Positions 35,594 through 44,382 of a DNA stretch of 64,000 nt are shown here, piece by piece (the first letter of the stretch is position 1; each line of letters opens with the position of its first letter). This DNA is from Bacteroidota bacterium (GTDB taxonomy: Bacteria; Bacteroidota; Bacteroidia; Flavobacteriales; Schleiferiaceae). The notes below the pieces were generated by a model, which made no database searches, was not told where the DNA came from, and saw nothing but the letters and a program-made list of their open reading frames with translations. A program made the translations under genes and the position numbers. The stretch covers positions 1 to 64,000 of the forward strand of contig PZPB01000002.1 of NCBI GenBank assembly GCA_003045865.1, written 5' to 3'.

Positions 35594-37132
35594 ATGCTAA
35601 TAAAGACCTACAGCAGCGCCGTCTATGGTGTTGATGCTTCGACGATTACAGTAGAAATAAATATTGACCAAGGAGTAAACTTTTATCTGGTAGGATTACC
35701 AGATTCGGCTATAAAAGAAAGTCAACATAGGATAGTTGCCGCCTTGAAAAACAATGACTTTCGCTGGCCGGGGTTCCGAATTACGGTAAATCTGGCACCA
35801 GCCGATATAAGAAAAGAAGGATCGGCGTACGATCTACCCATTGCAATTGGGATTCTTGCAGCATCGGATCAAGTTTTTTTTCCAGATTTAGATTCTTTCA
35901 TTATTGTAGGTGAGTTGTCATTAGACGGTGGTTTAATGCCTGTAAATGGCGTTTTAGCAATTGCTTTACAAGCAAAAAAAGATGGCTATTCGGCTTTGGT
36001 TCTCCCGGAGGTAAATGCGCGGGAAGCTGCGATAGTACAGGGCATAGATGTTTTTGCCGCGAAAGATTTAAAGGAGACGGTGGAGATACTCAAGAATAAA
36101 GAAGGTTTTTCACCAATTAAAGTAGATTCAAGTAAAGAGTTTCAGTTACATTTAGAAAATCCTTCTATTGATTTTTCTGAGGTTAAAGGGCAAGAGAATA
36201 TTAAAAGAGCTTTAGAAATTGCCGCGGCAGGAGGGCATAATGTTCTATTAATTGGGCCCCCAGGTGCTGGTAAAACTATGTTGGCTAAAAGAATGCCGAC
36301 TATTTTGCCTCCTTTAAGTTTAAGTGAGGCTTTAGAAACAACCAAGGTGCATTCTGTTGCAGGTAAGCTTGGGAAAAATGGTAGCATTGTATCCCAAAGA
36401 CCCTTCCGATCGCCTCATCATTCCATCAGCGATGTCGCCCTCGTTGGCGGTGGTAGCTTTCCGCAGCCAGGCGAAATATCACTAGCAAATAATGGTATTT
36501 TGTTTCTAGATGAATTACCCGAATTTAAAAGAACGGTTTTAGAAGTAATGCGACAACCGATGGAAGATAGGAAGGTAACCGTTAGTCGTGCTCGCCTGTC
36601 GGTAGACTTCCCCGCCTCCTTTATGCTCGTGGCTTCTATGAATCCTTGTCCTTGCGGTTATTATAATCATCCTAATAAAGAATGCGTTTGTGGGCCAGGG
36701 ATGGTACAGAAATATTTGAATAAGATATCGGGACCTTTATTAGATCGTATCGACCTTCATGTTGAGGTGACGCCAGTTGGGATTGAAGAAATATCTTCTA
36801 AGCAATTAGCCGAGAAAAGCATGGTAATTAGAGAAAGGGTGATTAAAGCACGGAATATTCAAAATGAACGCTTTGCTAAGTTGGAAGGTATTCATGCCAA
36901 TGCTCAGATGGAGTCTAAACAATTAAGACAAGTATGTGAACTATCTAAAGAAGGAATGGATTTATTGCGGGCAGCCATTGAAAAATTAAATTTAAGTGGA
37001 AGGGCTTACGATCGAATTTTGAAAGTGGCTCGTACTATCGCAGACCTTGATGGTAGCAAGGATATCGAGCCTAACCATCTAGCGGAAGCGGTGCAATACC
37101 GAAGCCTAGATCGAGAGAGTTGGGTCAATTAA
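35594..37132 (+). CDS. comM: YifB/ComM-family Mg-chelatase-like AAA+ ATPase
   Basis: A 512-residue protein of the ComM family, a hexameric branch-migration helicase that helps integrate DNA during natural transformation. The N-terminal ChlI-like domain (residues 1-165) opens MLIKTYSSAVYGVDASTITVE. The AAA+ core has Walker A LLIGPPGAGKTMLAKR, Walker B ILFLDELPEF and the family's MNPCPCGYYNHPNKECVCGP cysteine-rich insert. The C-terminal domain has LSGRAYDRILKVARTIADL. No competence genes lie nearby. The start is ATG, with no overlap with neighbours. Confidence 0.95.
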   Translation: MLIKTYSSAVYGVDASTITVEINIDQGVNFYLVGLPDSAIKESQHRIVAALKNNDFRWPGFRITVNLAPADIRKEGSAYDLPIAIGILAASDQVFFPDLDSFIIVGELSLDGGLMPVNGVLAIALQAKKDGYSALVLPEVNAREAAIVQGIDVFAAKDLKETVEILKNKEGFSPIKVDSSKEFQLHLENPSIDFSEVKGQENIKRALEIAAAGGHNVLLIGPPGAGKTMLAKRMPTILPPLSLSEALETTKVHSVAGKLGKNGSIVSQRPFRSPHHSISDVALVGGGSFPQPGEISLANNGILFLDELPEFKRTVLEVMRQPMEDRKVTVSRARLSVDFPASFMLVASMNPCPCGYYNHPNKECVCGPGMVQKYLNKISGPLLDRIDLHVEVTPVGIEEISSKQLAEKSMVIRERVIKARNIQNERFAKLEGIHANAQMESKQLRQVCELSKEGMDLLRAAIEKLNLSGRAYDRILKVARTIADLDGSKDIEPNHLAEAVQYRSLDRESWVN

Positions 37133-37197
37133 TGTAATTTTTTTGAGTACTTGTAATTTTCATGTCCTTTATCCTACCAATAGGGTAAATTTAACTC

Positions 37198-38076
37198 ATG
37201 AAAAAAGTACTTACCCTTCTTGTTCTCTTGTTTACTGCTTTGTTTGCATCTGCGCAAAGCAAAAATGAAAAATCACTATTGTGGGAGATTTCAGGCCCCG
37301 AAGGAAAAATATCCTATTTATTTGGGACTTACCACTTGCTTGGATCAGATTTTATCAATGAAAATCCAACCTTAAACAAAATTTACAGCAATGCGAATAA
37401 CATTGTGGTGGAAACGGTTATCGATTCGGCGCAGCTTCCGCAGATGGCGCAATACTCCATGATGCAGGAGTCGATCAAAGGAATGCTAGATTCTACTGAT
37501 TACCTTTTGTTAAGCGAAAAGATTGAGCCTTTAGTGGGTGCTCCCATGGTGTTTTTAGATAATATGAAACCGATGGCTTTAGCCACCATGCTAACCTTGC
37601 AAATGGCCACTGCTGAAACTCCCGACACTTTCTTGTTTGAAGGTATGCCCATTGATCAGTTTTTTGCTTGGGATGCCAAAAAGAAGAATAAAAACATTCT
37701 TCCATTGGAAACTATGTTAGAGCAGATGGAACTTCTTTTTAATAGTGAAACGGTTGAAGATCAACTGGAAGCATTGATGTATATGGTTAAGGAACCGGAA
37801 GAGATGCAGGAAATGACGCAGAATACTATTAAATTCTATATCGAGCAGGATTTGGATGCCATGGTAGATATAGCAAATGACCACGAAGAAGACATGGGAG
37901 ATATGACCAAATTATTAGACGAGAGAAATAAAAATTGGATTCCTAAATTGAAGCCTTTACTGGCTAAGGGCTCTACCTTTATTGCGGTTGGAGCTTTGCA
38001 TTTACCAGGAGAATTAGGCTTATTAGAATTATTGAGAGCGGAAGGCTATACCTTAAAAGCCTTGGAACTTAAATAG
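37198..38076 (+). CDS. TraB/GumN family protein, secreted
   Basis: A 292-residue protein with a signal peptide MKKVLTLLVLLFTALFASAQ. The mature part begins with the family motif SYLFGTYHLLG and carries the second conserved GSTFIAVGALHLPGELGLLELL near the C-terminus. These are the two GxxH-type motifs that form the putative metal site of TraB/GumN hydrolases (a TIKI-like metalloprotease fold). The substrate is unknown. It precedes a sigma factor by 8 bp and is plausibly cotranscribed with it. Confidence 0.87.
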   Translation: MKKVLTLLVLLFTALFASAQSKNEKSLLWEISGPEGKISYLFGTYHLLGSDFINENPTLNKIYSNANNIVVETVIDSAQLPQMAQYSMMQESIKGMLDSTDYLLLSEKIEPLVGAPMVFLDNMKPMALATMLTLQMATAETPDTFLFEGMPIDQFFAWDAKKKNKNILPLETMLEQMELLFNSETVEDQLEALMYMVKEPEEMQEMTQNTIKFYIEQDLDAMVDIANDHEEDMGDMTKLLDERNKNWIPKLKPLLAKGSTFIAVGALHLPGELGLLELLRAEGYTLKALELK

Positions 38077-38084
38077 ACTTTCTT

Positions 38085-38573
38085 GTGAAAGAAGATTTAG
38101 AGAAAAAATTTGTCGCTTTACTCGAAGAAAACGCGGGTATTATCTACAAGGTGACCCGTATTTACGCTCGCAATAGTGATGATGCTGAAGATCTACGTCA
38201 GGAAGTAATCTATCAAGCCTGGCGATCTTATCCGCGATTTAAGGGCGAGAGTAAGTTTTCGACATGGCTGTATAAAATTGCGCTGAACACTGCCTTAACC
38301 CATAAGGCTAAAGAGGAAAAACGTAAATCTATTCCAGAACAGTCGGTTATTAGCCAGAGCGAGACTTTAAGCGATTCCAAGGAGTTACTTATTAAATATA
38401 TACGTCAGTTTAATGATGCGGAGAAACTAATAATTATGCTTCACCTCGACGGATATAGTAACGATGAAATTGCGCTTATCGCGGGAATTAGTAAAAATCA
38501 TGTAGCAGTAAAACTGCATCGTATCAAAGAAAAATTAGCATTAAACCTTAAAGAGAATACTAATGGAAATTAA
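38085..38573 (+). CDS. ECF-type RNA polymerase sigma-70 factor
   Basis: A 162-residue sigma factor starting with GTG. Region 2 is visible in NSDDAEDLRQEVIYQAWRSY and KFSTWLYKIALNTAL. Region 4 is a helix-turn-helix in YSNDEIALIAGISKNHVAVK. Regions 1 and 3 are absent, as in group 4 (ECF) factors. The next gene overlaps it by 11 bp and encodes a membrane protein, the usual place for an anti-sigma factor, though that partner lacks a recognisable anti-sigma domain. Confidence 0.92.
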   Translation: MKEDLEKKFVALLEENAGIIYKVTRIYARNSDDAEDLRQEVIYQAWRSYPRFKGESKFSTWLYKIALNTALTHKAKEEKRKSIPEQSVISQSETLSDSKELLIKYIRQFNDAEKLIIMLHLDGYSNDEIALIAGISKNHVAVKLHRIKEKLALNLKENTNGN

Positions 38574-39162
38574 GAGCTCTTGGCAGGAAATGGACAAGGA
38601 AGAGAACCTCTTGCCTAAGGGAGATATTAAAAAGGGAATGCATCTTAAAAAGGAAGATGTGATTCGCAAGCTCAATAAAAGACTAGCTTGGAAAATTGCT
38701 TTTACGGCCATCTTTACTCCCTTCTATTTTTTGGCCATTTTTATAGTTGTATCCCTAATTGGCAAAGCTTTGTTCGCCTTTATCGGTCTGTTTCATATTT
38801 TAGGACTGATCTTCTTTATTAGGCAGTATCGTATTGCCAAAGCATTTGATCCGAGTCAAATGAGTGTAAGGGAAGTTTTGCAAGGTTATTTAGAAAATAT
38901 TCACAAAACAGTGCGCTTAGAAGAAAGAGCTGGTTTATTTTTATACCCCTTTGCTGGTAGTGCAGGCTTTGTATTCAGTTTATCTCAGGCAGGCAAAATG
39001 GACGAGGCCTTGGCAAACCCCAAAATCTGGTTGGTATTACTAGTGACCCTGCTAATAATAACACCGATAGCACATTACTCAGCTAAGTGGTTGAATAAAA
39101 AGACCTTTAAATCGTATACGGATCTTTTAGAAACCAGATTGGCGCAATTGGATGAAAATTAA
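38563..39162 (+). CDS. Membrane protein coupled to the ECF sigma factor
   Basis: A 199-residue protein with about four TM helices (near 45-65, 70-87, 125-140 and 150-168) and a cytoplasmic N-terminus of about 40 residues (SSWQEMDKEENLLPKGD). The 11-bp overlap with the sigma gene implies coupled translation and makes an anti-sigma-like role plausible. No zinc-finger or FecR-type motif is seen, so this is inference from position. It ends against a convergent gene with a 4-bp overlap. Confidence 0.7.
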   Translation: MEIKSSWQEMDKEENLLPKGDIKKGMHLKKEDVIRKLNKRLAWKIAFTAIFTPFYFLAIFIVVSLIGKALFAFIGLFHILGLIFFIRQYRIAKAFDPSQMSVREVLQGYLENIHKTVRLEERAGLFLYPFAGSAGFVFSLSQAGKMDEALANPKIWLVLLVTLLIITPIAHYSAKWLNKKTFKSYTDLLETRLAQLDEN

Positions 39163-39770
39163 AATAAGCCTCTGACTTTCGGGTCAGGGGCATTTTTTGT
39201 CCACTCCAATGGTCCGTCGCAAAGAATTTCGATAAGCATGGTTTCGCGGCGATCGCCAAAATAGGTCATCAAAGTTTTCTTCCAGTAATCATAATTGTCC
39301 TCATCGTAATATTTGCAGTCGTAAGTACAAACGACAATGCTTTGCTTATTGATGAGAATTACTGTAGGAGTAGCGTATTGAAAGGTTCTCACCGGACGTG
39401 CAGCGCGAATGCTTTTCCCCTCAATAAAGTTTTCTAACCAATTTTTGAGAGCGTACTGGCGATCTAGTTCTGTCTCGTAAAAGTAAAAGTTGAAATATAT
39501 TTTCCTTTCGGTTGTATAGCCTAGGGTATTTTTAAATTCCTCCTTACTCTCTAAGCGGAATTTATCACTCCACATAAAGGCCTCATCTTCTAATCCACCC
39601 AATTCTCGGGATGGAATATTTAAATAATCCTTTTCATGACTGTCGGCATGATCACTAACAAATAGGCTGATTTGACTCTTTAAACTATCGCTTAATGCTT
39701 TGGTATTTTGGGCATATCCATTAAGAGAGGTGAAAATGCTAAGAATGAAAATGCTTATTCGTAAGCGCAT
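39159..39770 (-). CDS. Secreted hypothetical protein
   Basis: A 203-residue protein. The ATG at 39768-39770 gives a good signal peptide (MRLRISIFILSIFTSLNGYAQ). Ten more codons are open upstream. The mature part has IVVCTYDCKYYDEDNYDYWKK and RRETMLIEILCDGPLEW, with three cysteines, and no family I can name. Its last 40 bp contain the terminator hairpin of the convergent sigma-factor operon, so the C-terminal residues are constrained by that structure. Confidence 0.6.
   Translation of the reverse strand: MRLRISIFILSIFTSLNGYAQNTKALSDSLKSQISLFVSDHADSHEKDYLNIPSRELGGLEDEAFMWSDKFRLESKEEFKNTLGYTTERKIYFNFYFYETELDRQYALKNWLENFIEGKSIRAARPVRTFQYATPTVILINKQSIVVCTYDCKYYDEDNYDYWKKTLMTYFGDRRETMLIEILCDGPLEWTKNAPDPKVRGLF
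39168..39198 (+). terminator. Terminator of the sigma-factor operon, inside a convergent gene
   Basis: A 9-bp stem (GCCTCTGAC with GTCAGGGGC, one G-T pair) has a TTTCGG loop and is followed by six T on the plus strand. It begins 6 bp after the stop of the plus-strand membrane protein and lies within the last codons of the minus-strand gene. Confidence 0.75.
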
Positions 39771-39863
39771 ATAGTAGTTTGATTTTACAGATTTAAACAA
39801 AGGTCATTAATATTTTATTGTTGGAAGCAGAGGTAGCCACAATCTTAAACTTATTTTTGACTT

Positions 39864-40625
39864 ATGATCTTAAAAGTAATACGCTGCATCTTACTGCTTT
39901 GTTTGTTATCGACCTTGTTACGAGGGCAGATAGTGAATATTGAACGGTTTCGCAGTAGCACCGATACCAGTCGCTGGAGTTTTAGTGAGCAATTTAATTT
40001 CGGTCTCTTGCAAAATACCCAACGCCTCATGAGCTTTAATAATAGCTCTGGTTTACAGTTTCAGCAAACGAAATTCAGATCTATATTTCTTAGCAACTTC
40101 AGTTTTAGCAGTACCGATAATAATGATATCGAACGCAGTGGCTTTTTGCACCTGCGCTTTGAGAATAGTATTAGTAAATATTGGAGTTTCGAGTATTTTG
40201 GTCAAGCCCAGATGGATGTCCCTCTCAAGATAAATCAAAGGTATCTACTGGGAGGAGGCTTACGAGCCTTTCTGCGTAAGCGCAAGAAATTAAGTTTTTA
40301 TACGGGGCATTTACTTATGGTAGAGTACGATGAGGAAATCGAAACGGCGATTGAGCATCAAGATTTGCGATTAAGTTCCTATCTCAATCTTAATTGGCAT
40401 CCATCGCAAGATTTCACCTGCTTATTCATTGCTTATTATCAACCACGCTTGGATAAATTCTCAGATTATCGCATCTCCTTTCAAGGGCAGCTCTCCTTTA
40501 AAATTTGGAAATCTTTGAGTTTCAACTTTAATGCGCAATATGCTTTTGATGCCTTTCCGGTGGCTTTGCCTAATATTCCGCAGCAAACCTATAAGCTTAG
40601 CAATGGCATCAGTTTGAAACTTTAA
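39864..40625 (+). CDS. DUF481-like outer-membrane beta-barrel protein
   Basis: A 253-residue protein with a signal peptide ending near LLRGQ (residue 22). The rest is alternating beta-strand sequence with aromatic girdles (FLHLRFENSISKYWSFEYFGQAQ, RYLLGGGLRAFLRKRKKLSFYTG) and ends in GISLKL. The pattern, length and the LGGGLR motif resemble DUF481 porin-like proteins. No transport substrate can be inferred. It is single, between convergent neighbours. Confidence 0.7.
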   Translation: MILKVIRCILLLCLLSTLLRGQIVNIERFRSSTDTSRWSFSEQFNFGLLQNTQRLMSFNNSSGLQFQQTKFRSIFLSNFSFSSTDNNDIERSGFLHLRFENSISKYWSFEYFGQAQMDVPLKINQRYLLGGGLRAFLRKRKKLSFYTGHLLMVEYDEEIETAIEHQDLRLSSYLNLNWHPSQDFTCLFIAYYQPRLDKFSDYRISFQGQLSFKIWKSLSFNFNAQYAFDAFPVALPNIPQQTYKLSNGISLKL

Positions 40626-40641
40626 ATAATGAAATTGAATT

Positions 40642-41190
40642 TTAAATAGGTAGCCAATCGCCCTGTTTTATTAGTGCTTTTAGTTCGGGTGGCCAATCGA
40701 GGTTGTTTTCCGTAAAGCGGTCTAACTCATCTCTACTTTTTGCTGAAAGTAGTTCTTGTATTTCATCTAAAATTTCATCACTTATGTAGATGGGACTTTC
40801 TACTAAGTTTTCGCCTTGACAAATGGCAATAACTTGATAGTCATTAGCTTCATTAAGATCCTTTCCACTTAAAGTGCACTGCTGCTGCTGATATCTTTCG
40901 CTAGGGCTGATGCCGCTAAGCGCTAAATCCATCATTTTTTCGCGCATAAATAAATCGATTCTCTGGCGAGATTCTTGGCTAAGTTCGGCCCGTGCACTTT
41001 CCATACAAGGCATGCAAAGGGCAAAGTCAAAAAGTACTTGTGCTTTCTTTTGATTGGGATAATTTTTATAAACTTTTTGTATGCCGTAGGTGTCAACATC
41101 GCGCAGGTTTACCCCACAAATTTTGCAATGCTCATGGGCTTGCTTAGTATCCTCGGCGTAAAGGTTTAAAGGGATTTTGTTTTCATCCAT
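40642..41190 (-). CDS. Hypothetical protein with zinc-ribbon cysteines
   Basis: A 182-residue soluble protein. Two CxxC pairs, C22/C25 (HCKICGVNL) and C59/C62 (CMPCM), suggest a zinc ribbon in the first third. The remainder is acidic with no further motif. A third cysteine pair is absent. No family was recognised. It is monocistronic, close to the histidine kinase gene on the same strand but 42 bp apart, so a shared transcript is possible. Confidence 0.65.
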   Translation of the reverse strand: MDENKIPLNLYAEDTKQAHEHCKICGVNLRDVDTYGIQKVYKNYPNQKKAQVLFDFALCMPCMESARAELSQESRQRIDLFMREKMMDLALSGISPSERYQQQQCTLSGKDLNEANDYQVIAICQGENLVESPIYISDEILDEIQELLSAKSRDELDRFTENNLDWPPELKALIKQGDWLPI

Positions 41191-41232
41191 GGTGCGAAGG
41201 TATAATTAAGCTGATAAGCACAAAATGGGGGA

Positions 41233-42528
41233 CTATTGATTTTCTTTAGGGAGGATAATTGTAAAACAGCTGCCTTTGTTTAAGGTGCTTCTTACAATTA
41301 TTTCGCCTTTCATTTTTTGTATAAACTCTTGACAAAGTAAAAGCCCTAATCCCACCCCTTTTTCATTGGCGGTGCCTATTGTAATTTCACGGCCTTTGGT
41401 GAAGAGCCGCTCGAGTTGCCGCTTGTCCATGCCTAAGCCATTGTCTTCAATTTCAATATGAATGGAATCTTGAAACTCGTAAGATCGCAATTTCACCCAG
41501 CCATTTTGGGGGCTAAATTTTATAGCATTGCTAATAAGGTTGCGGAGAGTTAGTTCTAAAACTTGCTTATCGGCTAAAACTTTAGGATCCTGATTATTAA
41601 CTAATATATGAATGCTAATTTTCTTTGCTTTTGCAAGACTTTCCATGGTGTCGTTAACCCGATCAGCAATTTCTTTTATGCTAACCCCTTCGATAGCATA
41701 AGCTTTGGCTTCGCGACGCGACCATTCCAATAAATTATCAAGCAGGGTGCGACTGCCGCGGGTAAGTTTTAGTAATTCCTTTTGCAATTCTTTCTGAATA
41801 TTGGGGCTGATCTCATCTTGCTCCAGCACACTCATAAAACCTTCAATGGCATTTAAAGGGTTACGTAAATCGTGACCTATAATAGAAAACAGTCGGTCTT
41901 TTTGCTCATTTAAAGCGCGCATTTCTTGCAGCTGTTCTTGAATGAGTCGACTGCTATGTTTTAATTCTCCTCCTTCGGCGAAAGCCTTATCTGCCATAGA
42001 GCGATAGGCGGCCATTAATAAGCTGAGACCAAAGTATAATACTGCCGTAAAAATCAGATAACCAATAAAGTAAATAAAATGAAGTGCGGTTACTTCTTCA
42101 CTTTTTAGGAAGATGAAATAAATCCCTAAAAGGGTGAAAAATAGATAATAGATTAATTTCCAACGCTGATTGGGAGCGCAAAGTTGGGCAATAAAAAATC
42201 CTATGATTAGTCCGTAAAAGCCTAGGCTGCTAATTCCTTTAAAGTAGCTAAAGCTAAGGTATGCGGTGAAACTAACAGATAGGACAAAGACCCACTGACT
42301 GTAGAGCGTTTTACCTCTGCTAAAACCTAAATAGTAACTACTGGCAAAAATTAAGGAAGAAGTGAGTAGGCCGAGAGCTAAACTGCTATTGCCAAATATG
42401 AAAATACTCATGCATACTATAAGCATCGCTAAACTAGAGAGGAGGCTGATGCCGTTTAAGAGACGGCTTTCAATTGGTAGCTCTTTGCTGCCTCCAATGA
42501 GCTTATTAAGCAAGGCTTTGTTTTGCAT
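41233..42528 (-). CDS. Membrane sensor histidine kinase
   Basis: A 431-residue kinase. Six hydrophobic segments occupy residues about 30-175, with no large periplasmic sensor, and a short coiled coil follows. HisKA has FSIIGHDLRNPLNAIEGF with the phosphoacceptor H. HATPase_c has the N box [21 protein letters not shown] and GVGLGLLLCQEFI. No response regulator is adjacent, so it is an orphan. The membrane-embedded sensor suggests it reads a membrane-related signal, but this is inference. Confidence 0.9.
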   Translation of the reverse strand: MQNKALLNKLIGGSKELPIESRLLNGISLLSSLAMLIVCMSIFIFGNSSLALGLLTSSLIFASSYYLGFSRGKTLYSQWVFVLSVSFTAYLSFSYFKGISSLGFYGLIIGFFIAQLCAPNQRWKLIYYLFFTLLGIYFIFLKSEEVTALHFIYFIGYLIFTAVLYFGLSLLMAAYRSMADKAFAEGGELKHSSRLIQEQLQEMRALNEQKDRLFSIIGHDLRNPLNAIEGFMSVLEQDEISPNIQKELQKELLKLTRGSRTLLDNLLEWSRREAKAYAIEGVSIKEIADRVNDTMESLAKAKKISIHILVNNQDPKVLADKQVLELTLRNLISNAIKFSPQNGWVKLRSYEFQDSIHIEIEDNGLGMDKRQLERLFTKGREITIGTANEKGVGLGLLLCQEFIQKMKGEIIVRSTLNKGSCFTIILPKENQ

Positions 42529-42642
42529 TATTGCATTGCATTGAGGGAATAAAGTTACACCTTAATGCCCTGATCAGCTATCTAGATGACGCGAAAATAA
42601 TTGCGCTCGATTTTAATCGCAAACAGGTTTGGGGTAAAGAAA

Positions 42643-42670
42643 AAAATCCTCGCTTTAGGGCGAGGATTTT
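42643..42670 (-). terminator. Intrinsic terminator facing minus-strand transcripts
   Basis: An 11-bp stem (AAAATCCTCGC with its complement) has a 6-nt loop and is followed by seven T on the minus strand. It lies between the LruC pseudogene and the histidine kinase gene, and probably blocks transcription arriving from the pseudogene side. Besides it, 42529-42921 holds only the second hairpin. Confidence 0.8.
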
Positions 42671-42865
42671 ACTCTGTATAGAGGGGTATAGATAGGGACA
42701 AGTTGCTTATCTAAAAAGATTTCCCTTTTCGATGCTCAAATGTCCATCAATTTGAGCGTTTTCCCTTTTAAATTCGATAAAGAGCGGAATGTGTTCGTTT
42801 AAGGGTAAGGATCATTTTTAGGGTTAATAATTGTAATTTCACATCTAGCGAAAGCGCCTAAAACA

Positions 42866-42898
42866 AAGAGCCCAGTGCAATTAAAACACTGGGATCTT
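42866..42898 (-). terminator. Second hairpin downstream of the LruC pseudogene
   Basis: CCCAGTG (42871-42877) pairs with CACTGGG (42887-42893), extended outward by four pairs past one mismatch. On the minus strand it is followed by CTCTTTGTTTT. It lies about 25 bp after the pseudogene stop and is likely its original terminator. Confidence 0.65.
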
Positions 42899-42921
42899 CA
42901 AATCAATTGAAAGAATATTTT

Positions 42922-43345
42922 TTAGTAGATGAATGGACTTTCCTGGTTGCCGGCTTCATCGGTAAACCCGTTGGTATTGAGGCTTCCGCCTGATACGGCC
43001 CAAATAGAGACGTAGCGGTAATTATTATTTGTCGGACTGTATTCTACTGGGTAGGCAAAGCTTTCAGCAATGTTTATAGCCGCGGGTAAGCCTTTCGCTG
43101 TCTTGTGGTACTACTCTTTCCTGGCATTACTGTCGTCGGCCTCTGATCCTAATAGGTTTAGACCAGCTAAATCGGCTAAGTGAATTTCGCGAATTCTCCT
43201 GCCATTCGCAAAAAGGAAGGCCTTGTAGGGTGCTCTAATCGTCCAATCGTCTTCAACGAAAACCAACTTGTTGTTTCCGTCTAATATGTGGTCAACTTCC
43301 CAGTCAATTACCATTATCATCGCTAATATCAGTGTTGCTAGTATT
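42922..43345 (-). pseudogene. Decayed LruC-domain protein gene
   Basis: The minus strand encodes the end of a LruC-domain protein in one frame: MVIDWEVDHILDGNNKLVF, then APYKAFLFANG..REIHLADL..DDSNARKE. An in-frame TAG follows at 43111-43113, and then the same frame continues as YHKTAKGLPAAINIAESFAY...WAVSGG and stops at 42922-42924. These are the two ends of the domain (NDxVIDY and NPF-VN-GREIHL...LPWAINI...F-YPxE...W), with the roughly 130 residues that normally lie between TIRA and PYKAF missing. Upstream of MVIDW the frame is broken. The gene therefore has an N-terminal loss, an internal deletion and a nonsense codon. Family identification is from remembered motifs. Confidence 0.75.
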
Positions 43346-43566
43346 AGCTAAAAAGTTGTCTTGGTCCTTAGCACAATAGAAGGTAAAAAACTAGCGGCAA
43401 TAAAGGTGGGAATGCTGTATTTTATCGGATTGATTCTTTCGTTTCGATAGATCAAAAGTCGAATTTGAGTAGTAAGATGAGAGCAATATTCGGGGAACGA
43501 AAAGATTTCTAAGTTGAATCGCTGAACTGTGTTTTTCCCTCGAATAAGCAAGAGGAGAAGCGTTCT
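43346..43566. other. Gap with no recognisable gene
   Basis: This stretch between the pseudogene and the next gene has short open frames but none resembles a protein family. It may be the eroded upstream part of the LruC gene. No hairpin or repeat was noted. Confidence 0.4.
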
Positions 43567-43959
43567 TTAAGACTTAGCCTTATTTTGGCTAGGCCAAATC
43601 TCCTTAATAAAACTGCTAAAAAAGACTTTTAAAGTTTCCGCATTTTTTGAAATAACATGGGTGATTCCCATCTGCATAAAGCTGCCAATAATTTGCTTGA
43701 AAGGATTGTGAGTGGAGCCGATGAATATTTTTTTAGAAAAATAACCAGTTACCATAGCGATAAAGGTATCGAGACCGTCTTCTTTAAGATTGGGCTGGTG
43801 AATTATATCATCGAGCGCGCTTTTTACTAGGTTAAGCGGCTTAAAGTTTTCGGCCACTATATTGAATTGCACTTTGAGTTGTGCTTCTTCCTCTTTTTGT
43901 ATCACTTCTAATAAGGCGATGGCTGCGTGTAGCTTCTCTGTTTCGTTAACTTTTTTCAT
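43567..43959 (-). CDS. Hypothetical protein of the YtxH/holin-X cluster
   Basis: A 130-residue protein with no clear signal peptide. The N-terminus is helical and charged (KVNETEKLHAAIALLEVIQKEEE). The central GYFSKKIFIGSTHNPFKQIIGSFMQMGITHVISKNA is amphipathic. Its position directly after the holin-X-like and YtxH-like genes (gap 6 bp to the former) matches a small-envelope-protein set often seen in Flavobacteriales. The function is unknown, with a stress-related membrane role suggested only by neighbours. Confidence 0.7.
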   Translation of the reverse strand: MKKVNETEKLHAAIALLEVIQKEEEAQLKVQFNIVAENFKPLNLVKSALDDIIHQPNLKEDGLDTFIAMVTGYFSKKIFIGSTHNPFKQIIGSFMQMGITHVISKNAETLKVFFSSFIKEIWPSQNKAKS

Positions 43960-43965
43960 GATACC

Positions 43966-44307
43966 TTAACTTAAGAGACTTGAAATAATAGAATTGCTAA
44001 TTCGCTTTTTAAGGGAGCGATGAAAGAATAAATAAACGATTCCGCCACAGAGCGCATAAAAGCCAGCCAAGCAAAAAAAGCCGTAATAGAGTTTGCCAAG
44101 CAGATCGCCCAACCATAAAGCAATACCAATATTTAAGAGGCTTATAAATGTGCTTACTAAAATTATGGCCAAAGCACGTGAGGCAAGGGTAGACGAAATA
44201 CTCGCTGTTTTGCTCACTGTTTTCAGACGGTATAATTCAAAGTTGGTTTTTGCGTAATTCTCCGCCTTTTCTAGTAATGTTTCTAAACCGAGAGCGTTAT
44301 TTTCCAT
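43966..44307 (-). CDS. Holin-X-like (phage holin superfamily) small membrane protein
   Basis: A 113-residue protein with an amphipathic N-terminal helix (LETLLEKAENYAKTNFELYRLK), two TM helices (about 50-70 and 75-97) and a basic C-terminus (HRSLKKRISNSIISSLLS). This layout fits the Actinobacterial holin-X-like family. The start is placed at the ATG at 44305-44307 because the frame upstream (MPCLRKFE) runs into an inverted repeat. Despite the name, such chromosomal proteins in this phylum are not phage genes. Confidence 0.7.
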   Translation of the reverse strand: MENNALGLETLLEKAENYAKTNFELYRLKTVSKTASISSTLASRALAIILVSTFISLLNIGIALWLGDLLGKLYYGFFCLAGFYALCGGIVYLFFHRSLKKRISNSIISSLLS

Positions 44308-44322
44308 TTCAAATTTTCTTAA

Positions 44323-44373
44323 GCAAGGCATATTGTATCAACTTTAGTTGAAAGATAATACGGTATGCCTTGC
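44323..44373. repeat. Inverted repeat between YtxH-like and holin-X-like genes
   Basis: GCAAGGCATA at 44323-44332 is perfectly complementary to TATGCCTTGC at 44364-44373, with a partly complementary inner region (caacttta..gttg). It lies just after the YtxH-like stop and before the next start, so it may act as an mRNA-stabilising or attenuating hairpin. There is no T-run. Confidence 0.55.
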
Positions 44374-44382
44374 GTGGGTTGA

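Noticed and set aside
43348..43551. A 67-residue open frame on the minus strand
   Set aside because: No family resemblance, odd composition, and it shares the frame of the decayed LruC gene. More likely eroded sequence than a gene.
43966..44307. Prophage remnant suggested by a holin-like protein
   Set aside because: No other phage gene is near. Holin-X-like proteins next to YtxH are ordinary chromosomal genes in this group.
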